Origin: Candidatus Thioglobus sp. MED-G25
GTDB lineage: Bacteria > Pseudomonadota > Gammaproteobacteria > Arenicellales > UBA868
Direction: 5' to 3'
Length of the DNA: 64,000 nucleotides
Assembly: GCA_002456995.1 (NCBI GenBank)
Contig: NTKC01000008.1
Location: forward strand, 19,488 to 83,487
Of the stretch, positions 35,956-44,488 are shown piece by piece (within the stretch, counting starts at the first letter, position 1; each line of letters opens with the position of its first letter). The notes below the pieces were generated by a model. That model saw only the letters and a list, made by a program, of their open reading frames with translations. It was not told the origin of the DNA and ran no database searches. The translations under genes and the position numbers were made by a program.

Positions 35956-37062
35956 ATGAGTCAGTCAACCTATCACGTGGCCGTGTTCAGGGGAGATGGA
36001 ATAGGCCCCGATGTCACCGATGCGACGATCGCTGTCCTTGAGGCCGTGCAAAAACGCATCGGCGGATTTTGTTTAAATTTTAGCAGCTACCATGCCGGTG
36101 CCGCTTACTTCAGAGAGTCCGGCAGAGACATTGAACAAGGGTCTGAACAAGCCGCTGAACAGGCTGATGCTATTCTATTAGGTGCAATTGGATTACCAGA
36201 GATCCGATATCACGACGGTACAGAAATAGCCCCCCATCTTCGCCTACGGGAACAGCTACAACTCTACGCTGGCGTGAGACCGGCCCGAGCCTATCCGAAT
36301 ACGCCCCTACCCCTCGCAGACCCTCGCGCCTCGACTATCGATCTAGTAATCGTAAGGGAATCCACAGAAGGTCTTTTTTATTCGGCTGCCGTACATGGGC
36401 GGGCACAGGTCGCCAATGAAAATGAGGTACGCGACACGTTACGCATCACGAGACACACCACTGAAAAACTTCATAATTTCGCATTTCAATTGGCAAGACA
36501 GCGAAAAAATCACGGCAGGCCTGGCCGTGTGACCTGCGTAGATAAGGCTAACGTGTTCAAGTCCATGGCATTTTTCCGAAAAATATTCGACGAACGAGCC
36601 GAGCAATTCCCCGACATTTCTGCCGATCACAATTATATCGATGCCCAGGCTCTGGACCTTATCCGTAAACCCTGGTCATTCGATGTCATGGTAATGGAAA
36701 ATATGTATGGAGACATACTGTCTGATCTCGCTGGCGGTCTTGTCGGGGGCATGGGTATGGCAGCCTGTGCTGAGATTGGAGATCATCATGGATTGTTTCA
36801 ACCCGCCCACGGCAGCGCACCAGACATCATGGGTCTAGATGCCGCAAACCCATTGGCCTGCATTCTCAGCGGTTCACTGTTACTGGGATACCTGGCCGAG
36901 CAATCAGGACAAAATCAACTTAATCGCGCAGCCGAGATAATTGAATCTGCAGTTTACACAGGCTTCTCATCCGGCCGGCTGCGTCCACTGGAATTCGGTG
37001 GCAACCAGGGTACCCGCGCGGTGGCCCAGGAAGTAATCAATATCCTCCCGACAGTTGGCTGA
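35956..37062 (+). CDS. Isopropylmalate/isocitrate-type NAD-dependent decarboxylating dehydrogenase
   Basis: A 368-residue beta-decarboxylating dehydrogenase. [21 protein letters not shown] at the start, [18 protein letters not shown], the substrate Arg/Tyr region [23 protein letters not shown] near residue 200, and [23 protein letters not shown] near 240 are all family motifs. [20 protein letters not shown] closes the active site. It could be 3-isopropylmalate, tartrate/malate or homoisocitrate dehydrogenase. No leuC/leuD is nearby, and [11 protein letters not shown] resembles the tartrate-type branch more than LeuB. ATG 35956 is chosen over TTG 35929. Confidence 0.85.
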   Translation: MSQSTYHVAVFRGDGIGPDVTDATIAVLEAVQKRIGGFCLNFSSYHAGAAYFRESGRDIEQGSEQAAEQADAILLGAIGLPEIRYHDGTEIAPHLRLREQLQLYAGVRPARAYPNTPLPLADPRASTIDLVIVRESTEGLFYSAAVHGRAQVANENEVRDTLRITRHTTEKLHNFAFQLARQRKNHGRPGRVTCVDKANVFKSMAFFRKIFDERAEQFPDISADHNYIDAQALDLIRKPWSFDVMVMENMYGDILSDLAGGLVGGMGMAACAEIGDHHGLFQPAHGSAPDIMGLDAANPLACILSGSLLLGYLAEQSGQNQLNRAAEIIESAVYTGFSSGRLRPLEFGGNQGTRAVAQEVINILPTVG

Positions 37063-37131
37063 ACCGCATTGTGAAAAAATAGATCGTCGCAGCCAACCTA
37101 CATTCGCACCTTGATCACATTACCAGAGGCA

Positions 37132-37824
37132 CTATTTAACCTCAATCAGTTCAATTTCGAAGACCAAGGTCTGATTGGGACCGATAAGGCCGCCAGCACC
37201 AACACGACCGTAGCCCAGCTCTGGTGGAATCACAACCTCCCATTTCGCCCCTTCTGACATTAACTGAAGGACCTCTTTCCATCCCGCTATGATGCCACCC
37301 AGACTAAAGGTCGCCGGCTGACCTCGCTTGTAGGAACTATCAAATTCTTGACCATCCGGTAGCGTGCCCCTGTAGTGCACAACCACGGTGTCATTCGGAC
37401 CAGGTTTTGTGCCAGAACCGGTTGTCAGCGCCCGGTACAAAATGCCGCTATCGGTGCGCAAGACAGTCTCTTGTTTGCCGTATTCTGCTCGAAATGCCTC
37501 ACCGCTTAATTCGTTTGAGTCCCCAAGCTCTTTCATCTTTCCCGCCTCCTGCTCACCTTTAGTTTCTATCGCTTTCATAATCTCTTCTTGACTGAGCGCA
37601 AGTGCTTGTCCTGAGAGGACGTCCGCGATACCACGGGCAAAGGCATCAACATCCAGTTCAACGCCTTCTGCAACCAGTTGCCTTTGAATTTGACTGCCGA
37701 TCTGATACCCCAGCGCATAACTGTATTTCTGCTCATCGGAGTCAAGCGGAGTTTCTGCAGCTATCACTGATGCCGGGATCATCAACCCGACCCCAATTAC
37801 ACAACCCACAACAATTCTATTCAT
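37132..37824 (-). CDS. FKBP-type peptidyl-prolyl isomerase, periplasmic (FkpA/Mip-like)
   Basis: A 230-residue protein with a signal peptide (MNRIVVGCVIGVGLMIPASVIAA) cleaved near residue 22. It has an N-terminal dimerisation domain (YSYALGYQIGSQIQRQL, then DAFARGIADVLSGQA) and a C-terminal FKBP domain. The latter carries VVHYRGTLPDGQEFDSSYKRGQPATF and GWKEVLQLMSEGAKWEVVIPPELGYG. It folds proline-containing proteins in the periplasm. The layout is that of FkpA/Mip. It follows the convergent dehydrogenase gene and appears monocistronic. Confidence 0.94.
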   Translation of the reverse strand: MNRIVVGCVIGVGLMIPASVIAAETPLDSDEQKYSYALGYQIGSQIQRQLVAEGVELDVDAFARGIADVLSGQALALSQEEIMKAIETKGEQEAGKMKELGDSNELSGEAFRAEYGKQETVLRTDSGILYRALTTGSGTKPGPNDTVVVHYRGTLPDGQEFDSSYKRGQPATFSLGGIIAGWKEVLQLMSEGAKWEVVIPPELGYGRVGAGGLIGPNQTLVFEIELIEVK

Positions 37825-37879
37825 ACCAGCATCCTTAAACGTTTAATTACTTTTCAAGATTGTCTACACCACCACAGTT

Positions 37880-38989
37880 CTACCCATCTGGCTTATCCAC
37901 TGGGTGGTTTTCTACAATACCCTCAACTTCAATCGTAACATGCGATACACGGGGGCATTGTTCACGCAGGCGCAATTCTAGCTCGTCTATGATTTGTTCG
38001 GTACGTTCAAGTGTGGCCTTAACCAGCGCGCGGTCAGACAGAAACTCTACCCGCCCAGGCTCACCACCATCCAGATCAGTAATCCTGATGCTGCTTTCAG
38101 CCCGATGCTGTGTAATCCCTTCCCGCAAAGCAGACACTATACTCTCCTCTTTCAGTTCAATTTCGGCCACGAGAACAGTATTGCGGTCATCAATGACAAT
38201 ACTGCGCAGGTCATGATAACGCTCAATATCCTTGTGGGCGTCGGCAATCAACCTAAAGGTTTCCTCGGCTTCCTGATCCCGGACATCGGAAAGAAAGCGC
38301 ATATTAATCATGCCTAGAAATGCTGCAGTGATACCCAGCATCACCGCAATCACCACCGAGAACCCGATATCCCAAAGCACAATACCGGTTGCGTGCGTTA
38401 GCGCAATGCCAGTGGCAGCTAGTAATACACCAATAACCGCAACCGCATCTTCAAGCAGGACGGCAACCAATGTTGGATCATCTGATTGACTGAGGTAGGA
38501 CAGAGTATTCTGATGACCACTCATTCGAGCTCGCTGCGCGAATTCACGCCAGGCGACTTTTAATATCCAGGACTCAACCAAGAGAGCAATCAGCAAGACA
38601 CCCATCGCCAATACCAGAGGATCGGTCGATCCGAATAAAGTCGATTTAACGGTAACCTGGTCGGCAATGTGATGACTCTCCTGCCAGGCATGCCAGGCGT
38701 GTGAAAGGCCCAGCCCACAGCCGATTGAGAAAAGACCAATCGCGCTCCACAAGTTCCAGAGATATTTCTTCTGACCATGACCGAAAGCGTACCGACGATC
38801 GGCCGGTCTGTTGCCGCTTTTCAGCCCCATCAACAGAAATAACTGGTTGAGGGTATCCATCAGACTATGGATCGCCTCATTCATCATCGCTGCCGAATGT
38901 GTTGGAACTGCGACCGTGAACTTCAGGATAGTCAGCACTGCATTACCACAGATCGCGATCAGCACTACTTTCTTGGAACCTGCGCTCAT
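37880..38989 (-). CDS. Cation diffusion facilitator family transporter
   Basis: A 369-residue inner-membrane protein of the CDF family (Zn/Fe/Cd/Mn exporters). Six hydrophobic helices are followed by a cytoplasmic domain of about 140 residues. The helix-2 metal motif region is HSAAMMNEAIHSLMDTLNQLFLLMGLK, with His and Asp correctly spaced (HSLMD). RPADRRYAFGHGQKKYLWNLWSA follows, and a second metal position is in LLEDAVAVIGVLLA. FGHGQKKYLW resembles the larger zinc-exporter branch (ZitB/ZnT9-like). The metal is not readable. Stands alone. Confidence 0.9.
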   Translation of the reverse strand: MSAGSKKVVLIAICGNAVLTILKFTVAVPTHSAAMMNEAIHSLMDTLNQLFLLMGLKSGNRPADRRYAFGHGQKKYLWNLWSAIGLFSIGCGLGLSHAWHAWQESHHIADQVTVKSTLFGSTDPLVLAMGVLLIALLVESWILKVAWREFAQRARMSGHQNTLSYLSQSDDPTLVAVLLEDAVAVIGVLLAATGIALTHATGIVLWDIGFSVVIAVMLGITAAFLGMINMRFLSDVRDQEAEETFRLIADAHKDIERYHDLRSIVIDDRNTVLVAEIELKEESIVSALREGITQHRAESSIRITDLDGGEPGRVEFLSDRALVKATLERTEQIIDELELRLREQCPRVSHVTIEVEGIVENHPVDKPDG

Positions 38990-39117
38990 GAAATTCCACC
39001 TACCGAGTAGTTTTCACCCCTATTTACCGTACCGAAAGGTGCCCTTACACAGGCACAGCAGTATACTCAATGAACTTTCGGCAGCTGCCACAATCTGAAC
39101 GACCCACATTACCACCC

Positions 39118-39384
39118 ATGCCAATCGATCCCAAACTTCTCGATATTCTGTGCTGCCCGGTCAGTAAACAACCGGTATTCCCTCTCAGTGAGGAGAAACT
39201 TGCTGCTGTCAATGCTGCAATTGCCGCAGGACAGGTCACCCAGGCCAACGACACAGTTGTTGAAACACCGCTCGGTGAGGGCCTGATCACTAAGAATAAA
39301 CAACGGATCTACCGAATTGATGATGGCATTCCGGTGATGCTTGAAGAAGAGAGCATTGCGGTTGACCAGATCGAAGGTCTTTAA
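39118..39384 (+). CDS. Trm112-family protein
   Basis: An 88-residue protein: PIDPKLLDILCCPVSKQPVFPL at the start and RIYRIDDGIPVMLEEESIAV at the end are the Trm112/YcaR hallmarks. In eukaryotes and archaea Trm112 stabilises methyltransferases; in bacteria the role is less clear. It lacks the usual second Cys of the CxxC zinc pair (CCPVSK). It carries about 25 extra residues (NAAIAAGQVTQANDTVVETPLG) between the two conserved parts, as in Xanthomonadales-type members. ATG 39118 is taken, not 39070. Confidence 0.88.
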   Translation: MPIDPKLLDILCCPVSKQPVFPLSEEKLAAVNAAIAAGQVTQANDTVVETPLGEGLITKNKQRIYRIDDGIPVMLEEESIAVDQIEGL

Positions 39385-39422
39385 CAGTTTCTTATAAGCA
39401 CTAGCGACCTGAGTCGATCCAT

Positions 39423-40616
39423 TTAACTACCTGCCTGCCGTCCCTGGTAGTGTTGCATCAGGATTTGGGCGACCTCAGGTCGGGCAAATTCGGGTGGCAA
39501 TGCTTCACCTGCCGACAGCATTTCTCGAACCCGGGTGCCGGATAACAGCACGAAGTCTTGCGGCTCGTGATCAGGTACATCCCGCATCATAACCACCCGG
39601 TCGAGTTTCCTAGAATACGCAGTATGGTCTGCCTCAAATATCTGAATGTCCAGGGCACCATCAGGAACCTGATCACCGAAAATTGTCTGCGCATCGAACG
39701 CGCCGTAATAATCGCCAACACCAGCATGATCACGACCGACTATGAGATGTGTACAACCTGCATTTTGGCGAAACACAGCGTGTAGTACTGCTTCCCGCGG
39801 TCCAGCATACAGCATGTCAAACCCATAGCCAGCGACTATCACGCTGTTGGCTGGAAAATACTGGTCAACCATGGTTCGAATTGCGGCGTCCCTTACGTCT
39901 GCCGGTATGTCGCCAGGCTTGAGCTGACCCAGAAGCATGTGAATCAAAATTCCATCGGCATCGACCGCAGCCTGCGCCATCTTGCACAACTCCTCGTGCG
40001 CACGGTGCATCGGGTTACGAGTCTGGAACGCGACCACCCGATTCCATCCGCGTTCGCTGATATCGGTCCGGATCTGCTCTGCAGTACGAAAGGTCGCTGG
40101 ATAGGCGTGCGCAAAATAACTGTAATTCAGGACCATAATCGGGCCAGAGACCAACACCCTACCCTGGCTAGAAAACACATTCACGCCGGGATGGTTCGTG
40201 TCGAGGGTGCCATAGATCGATCGAGTGGCCAACTCAAGCTCTTTGTCTGAAAGTTCTTCAACCGCAACAATGTCCATCACAGCCAGAATCGGATTACCAT
40301 CAATGTTAGGATCCCTCAAAGCGATTCGGTCTCCGGTCCGATAGCTGCATTGTTGGACCAAGTTAACCACCGGAACAGGCCAGAACAGCCCATCAGCCGT
40401 ATGCATGGATGCAGCAACACTGGCCAAATCGCGCTGGTCCATAAATCCCGACAGAGGCGTGAAATATCCTGCACCAAGCATCACAGCATTTGCTGCCGAT
40501 GCCGAACTGATCTTCAGAGATGGTAAATGCTGAGCTTCACTTTCAAGTGAACGACGCTGCTCATCGCAGGCGACATAAAGCGGTCTGAGTTTGGTGGCAC
40601 CATGGGGCTTAATCAT
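39423..40616 (-). CDS. sat: Sulfate adenylyltransferase (ATP sulfurylase, single-chain Sat)
   Basis: A 397-residue single-polypeptide ATP sulfurylase that interconverts sulfate + ATP with APS + PPi. GAGYFTPLSGFMDQRDLASV at the start, FQTRNPMHRAHEEL (the HxxH nucleotide motif) near residue 195, VGRDHAGVGDYYGAFDAQTIF near 290 and FVLLSGTRVREMLSAGEALPPEFARPEV at the end match the Sat type, not the CysD/CysN pair. Sat of this type is used both in assimilation and in sulfur oxidation. No aprAB, cysC or cysH gene is nearby, so the direction is unclear. Confidence 0.94.
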   Translation of the reverse strand: MIKPHGATKLRPLYVACDEQRRSLESEAQHLPSLKISSASAANAVMLGAGYFTPLSGFMDQRDLASVAASMHTADGLFWPVPVVNLVQQCSYRTGDRIALRDPNIDGNPILAVMDIVAVEELSDKELELATRSIYGTLDTNHPGVNVFSSQGRVLVSGPIMVLNYSYFAHAYPATFRTAEQIRTDISERGWNRVVAFQTRNPMHRAHEELCKMAQAAVDADGILIHMLLGQLKPGDIPADVRDAAIRTMVDQYFPANSVIVAGYGFDMLYAGPREAVLHAVFRQNAGCTHLIVGRDHAGVGDYYGAFDAQTIFGDQVPDGALDIQIFEADHTAYSRKLDRVVMMRDVPDHEPQDFVLLSGTRVREMLSAGEALPPEFARPEVAQILMQHYQGRQAGS

Positions 40617-40817
40617 TGTTTAAAGCTAATACAGTAGTAACTGCGTAACAGGATTTCTCAGGGTTATCCGAGCAACAGATACGATTGAAGTTATCGCATA
40701 AGCGTAACATCGAAACCCAACAATAAAAATACAATTTACTGATCAGATCATAAAGCGGACGGGTAGTGGAATCGCAGCAACCTGTTGCACTGGCTTTGGA
40801 ACACTTAGTTGACAATC

Positions 40818-41918
40818 CTAACGCGACAAACTCCGTCGAGTGTCAACTGCTGCGGCCAACTGGTCAATCACCTGAACCGTATCATCCCAGCCAAGGCAGG
40901 CATCAGTAATGCTTTGGCCATACACGAGATCACAACCCGCGACAACATCTTGCCGGCCCTCGACGATATGACTTTCGATCATCACCCCGACTATCCTGTT
41001 TTCACCCTGAGCCAGTTGACTCGAAACGTCAGTGCCAACAGTAATCTGTCCACGATGTTGTTTCCCGCTGTTCGCATGACTGAAATCAATCATCAATCTT
41101 GGCGAACAACCGGCAGATTCCAACGTTTGAGCTGCCGTATTGACACTCTCGCTATCGTAGTTCGGTGATTGACCGCCCCGGAGAATCACATGGCCATCCT
41201 CATTGCCAGTGGTCTCAAAGATTCCTAGATAGCCAGCCTTGGTCACCGTCAGGAAATGGTGAGGGTGTGCTGCAGCGCCAACGGCATCGATTGCGATCTT
41301 AAGATTCCCATCTGTGCCGTTCTTGAATCCAACAGGACAAGACAATCCGGATGCCAGCTCCCGGTGTAATTGGCTTTCTGTCGTTCGGGCACCAATAGCA
41401 CCCCAACTAATCAGATCGGCAACATATTGTGGTGTCAGTAGATCTAGGCATTCTGTTCCAGCAGGCACACCGGCCAGATTAAGATCCAGCAATAATTTAC
41501 GGGCGAGCCTCAACCCCTTATTAATATTGAATGAGCCATCGAGATCGGGATCATTAATCAACCCTTTCCAGCCGACAGTAGTCCGGGGCTTTTCAAAATA
41601 GACCCGCATAATAATCAGCAGGTCTTTGGAATAATTCTGCCGTAGCGCTTCTAGGCGAGCCCCGTAGTCCAGTGCCGCAATAGGATCATGAATCGAGCAG
41701 GGCCCAACAATGACAATGACACGGTCGTCCTGGCCATGGAGAATCGCGTGCGCTTCAGCACGCGTACGCGTTACGAGCTGTGCTACTGAAGAGGGTACTG
41801 GATGCTCTTCAATGACGGTTTTCGGGTCGGCTACATCCTGTATATCCGAGATCCGTAGATTGTCTGTAACACTGATATCGTCACTGATCGATAGCTTGTT
41901 TTGTTCTGTTTGCGTCAT
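40818..41918 (-). CDS. 3-deoxy-7-phosphoheptulonate (DAHP) synthase, class I
   Basis: A 366-residue class I enzyme joining phosphoenolpyruvate and erythrose 4-phosphate at the start of aromatic biosynthesis. IVIVGPCSIHDPIAALDYGARL near residue 65, RVYFEKPRTTVGWKGLINDP near 95, GAIGARTTESQLHRELASGLSCPVGFKNGTDG near 155-180 and MIDFSHANSGK near 265 are the conserved motifs. The N-terminal region (ISVTDNLRISDIQDV) corresponds to the feedback-binding part, but which amino acid inhibits it is not readable. ATG 41918 is chosen over TTG 41945. Confidence 0.94.
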   Translation of the reverse strand: MTQTEQNKLSISDDISVTDNLRISDIQDVADPKTVIEEHPVPSSVAQLVTRTRAEAHAILHGQDDRVIVIVGPCSIHDPIAALDYGARLEALRQNYSKDLLIIMRVYFEKPRTTVGWKGLINDPDLDGSFNINKGLRLARKLLLDLNLAGVPAGTECLDLLTPQYVADLISWGAIGARTTESQLHRELASGLSCPVGFKNGTDGNLKIAIDAVGAAAHPHHFLTVTKAGYLGIFETTGNEDGHVILRGGQSPNYDSESVNTAAQTLESAGCSPRLMIDFSHANSGKQHRGQITVGTDVSSQLAQGENRIVGVMIESHIVEGRQDVVAGCDLVYGQSITDACLGWDDTVQVIDQLAAAVDTRRSLSR

Positions 41919-42099
41919 GACATCAGTAGAGGCATTAATCTTCAATGCTCAGTTCTGGCGATTTGAGGCGCGCCAGTATAGCACCGCCCTGAAACTATCG
42001 GTGGTTGCCGCTGACAAGTCAGTTTGGAACTGTAATTACTTAAACTATCAGCCCAGCAGCTTGTTCAGGATGAACATTCTGCCAGGCTCTGTTGCTCGG

Positions 42100-44139
42100 T
42101 TAATCCTCTTCCGCGTGCTGGAAGGCTCCTGAGAGCTTTTTCTGCACATCTCCCGGTGCGGGGTCATAGGCCGAAAACTCCAGGGTGTAGCTGCCCTCAC
42201 CGCCGGTCATTGACTTGAGTCTCGACTGGTAGTCATCCATCTCTGCAAGTGGCACTTGTCCGATAATGCTGATCATGCCCCCAGGCATTGAATCTGTACT
42301 GCTGACCCGGCCCCGTCTTGAAGACAGATCGCCCGTGATATCTCCCATATTATCGGCAGGCACTGTTACCTCAAGATCCACAATCGGCTCAAGAACAACC
42401 GGACCGGCCTTCGACACTGCCTCGATAAACGCTTTACGTCCGGCAGCTACAAACGCCACCTCTTTCGAGTCCACCGCATGATACTTGCCATCATAAACTG
42501 ACACTCGGATATCCTGCATCGGAAAACCAGCTACGGCGCCCCCCTCCAAGACACTCTGCACACCTTTCTCGATTGCCGGAATGAACTGGGCGGGGATAAC
42601 ACCGCCGACAATCTTATTCACAAAGTCAAAACCCTCACCACGACCCAGAGGTTCGATCCGAAGATAAACCTCCCCGAACTGACCGGCACCGCCGGTCTGC
42701 TTTTTGTGCTTTGCGTGCCCTTCAGCAGACTTGCCGATAGTCTCTCGATACGGAATCGTAGGTACCGCAGTTTCAACCTCTACGGCATATTGGACGCTCA
42801 TTCGTTCCACCGCCATCCGCAGGTGCAGGTCTCCCATACCACGAAGTACTGTCTCATTCGCGGCAGGATTACGCTCGATCCGAAAACAAGGGTCCGATTC
42901 GGTAAGTTTTGTGAGTACTTCAGCAATTTTCTGTTCATCGCCACGGCTCTTCGGCGCTATCGAAACGCCCACCATGGGCGTTGGCAATGTAACGGCCTCT
43001 AACTGGATGTCATTGTCATCATGAGCATCTCGCACCACAGCATCGTAAGCAAACCCTTCAGCTTTTGAAATCAGCATGATGTCACCCGGTATCGCAGCAG
43101 CGGAATCGGAAAGCTTCTTGCCCAGACAACTGGACAGGTTACCCACTTTCAAACCTTTGCGACTGTCCTTCAGAAACACCTGTGCATCTTTTTTTATTGT
43201 GCCTTGATACAGACGAAATACTGCTTGTCGTCCTACGAATGGATCGAAAGAAATCTTGAAGACGTGGCCGAGTACAGGTTTCGAAGCATCTGGTACCACG
43301 TCATAACGCTCACCTTCATCTCCGCTTCCATTCACGAATCGAGGTGCATTACCTTCCAAGGGGCTTGGCAGCATTTTGCAGATAAACTCGTTGAGTGCCC
43401 GGACCCCGCTGCTTGTTTTACTGGAGACAAAACAGACTGGCACCACATGCCGCTCACGCATGGCCTGTTCAAACGGATCATGCAACTGCTCCGGTGCAAC
43501 TTCTCCCTGATCGAGATAGGCTGTCATCAAATCATCATCCAGCTCTACGGTCTGATCTACGATTGCAGTATGAGCATCCTCAACCGAGGAAATGTCAGAC
43601 TCTCCCTCAGTCCCAAAAAAACAATCGACCACGTCACTACCGTTTGAAGTCGGTAAATTAACAGCCAGGCACTCACTACCGAACGATTCCTGGATCTGGG
43701 CATAGACTGCTTCCAGATCGACATCTTCGGCGTCAATTCGATTCACAACAATCATCGCGCATAAGTTGCGTTGCTTGACTGCCTCCATCATGCGTCGCGT
43801 TGAACTCTCCACACCGTTCTGGGCATTCACCACAATCGCAATGGTCTCCACGGCGCCAAGAACACTTAATGTTGGCCCGATAAAATCCGGGTATCCGGGT
43901 GTATCGATCAAGTTAATATGCGTGTCGCCATAATCATAGGATGCCAGCGCAGCTGTCAGCGAGTGGAGGTGTTTTTGTTCAAGTTCATCGAAATCAGTTA
44001 CCGTCGAGCCTTTTTCAACCACACCAACCTCATTGATGACGCCAGCATCTAGAAGCAGGCTTTCTGCCAATGTAGTTTTTCCACTCCCGGCGTGGCCGAC
44101 GAGCGCAAGGTTCCGGATGCCTTCTGTTGTGTAGGCCAT
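42100..44139 (-). CDS. Elongation factor G-like GTPase (EF-G2 type)
   Basis: A 679-residue translational GTPase with all EF-G domains. The P-loop is GHAGSGKTT instead of the EF-G consensus AHVDAGKTT. G3 is DTPGYPD, and G4 reads VNRID (NRID) in place of NKxD. These differences mark the EF-G-like paralogue branch rather than housekeeping FusA. It has a ribosome site AAGGAG nine bases upstream. Its exact role (ribosome recycling or a translation-stress factor) is not established. No tuf or rps genes are nearby, which also argues against being the main fusA. Confidence 0.92.
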   Translation of the reverse strand: MAYTTEGIRNLALVGHAGSGKTTLAESLLLDAGVINEVGVVEKGSTVTDFDELEQKHLHSLTAALASYDYGDTHINLIDTPGYPDFIGPTLSVLGAVETIAIVVNAQNGVESSTRRMMEAVKQRNLCAMIVVNRIDAEDVDLEAVYAQIQESFGSECLAVNLPTSNGSDVVDCFFGTEGESDISSVEDAHTAIVDQTVELDDDLMTAYLDQGEVAPEQLHDPFEQAMRERHVVPVCFVSSKTSSGVRALNEFICKMLPSPLEGNAPRFVNGSGDEGERYDVVPDASKPVLGHVFKISFDPFVGRQAVFRLYQGTIKKDAQVFLKDSRKGLKVGNLSSCLGKKLSDSAAAIPGDIMLISKAEGFAYDAVVRDAHDDNDIQLEAVTLPTPMVGVSIAPKSRGDEQKIAEVLTKLTESDPCFRIERNPAANETVLRGMGDLHLRMAVERMSVQYAVEVETAVPTIPYRETIGKSAEGHAKHKKQTGGAGQFGEVYLRIEPLGRGEGFDFVNKIVGGVIPAQFIPAIEKGVQSVLEGGAVAGFPMQDIRVSVYDGKYHAVDSKEVAFVAAGRKAFIEAVSKAGPVVLEPIVDLEVTVPADNMGDITGDLSSRRGRVSSTDSMPGGMISIIGQVPLAEMDDYQSRLKSMTGGEGSYTLEFSAYDPAPGDVQKKLSGAFQHAEED

Positions 44140-44488
44140 TTAACGTTCTCCTTCCTGCCTCTTTTGGTTTCTTGTTGCACCAGAAAAAGCCGGTTCCAGC
44201 GACCCATTGGGCCGGTTCTAGTCCTGCCATACAGCTGCTTTTCCAGTGTCTAGGAACATTCAGTAGCACGAAATGCGAGATGAATCAACAGCACCTCGTA
44301 TTTTGCGGCCCGCCAGCGGGAACCTTTGCCCCGATGCTTGATCGTGCCTGGGCTGGAATTCAGGCAGTACCGACCCGGGACACCCCGTCGAAGGGAAGAT
44401 TACAAGTGATTCGCCATGACGAGTAAAATATTGTGCTCGCGAGATAGACAGCAGCCACACATCGCTAAATTGATCGAAACAAAGCAAC
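44140..44488. other. 349-base gap between divergent EF-G and glnS genes
   Basis: The only stretch over 300 bases without a gene. It holds a possible glnS promoter (44400-44429), a short direct repeat of GCCGGTTC about 23 bases apart (near 44190 and 44213), and the EF-G2 ribosome site. The ORFs drawn here have low-complexity, non-conserved translations. I looked for a tRNA (a TTC-loop-like stretch occurs near 44213) and found no cloverleaf. Confidence 0.5.
44400..44429 (+). promoter_or_regulatory. Candidate sigma-70 promoter for glnS
   Basis: TTACAA (44400-44405) and TAAAAT (44424-44429) are spaced by 18 bases, 60 bases upstream of the glnS ATG. Both boxes are near consensus. This is a visual match only. 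Confidence 0.35.

Noticed and set aside
36132-36165. GAACAAG/GAACAGG triplication in the isopropylmalate-type gene
   Set aside because: It encodes an EQ-rich surface helix ([11 protein letters not shown]) within a conserved protein and is not a mobile or regulatory repeat.
40777-40788. GCAAC-CT-GTTGC hairpin downstream of the DAHP synthase gene
   Set aside because: A two-base loop is sterically poor, and there is no T-run on either side.
44190-44240. tRNA-like TTC loop (GGTTCTAGTCC)
   Set aside because: The T-stem has a mismatch and no acceptor, D or anticodon arm can be paired around it.
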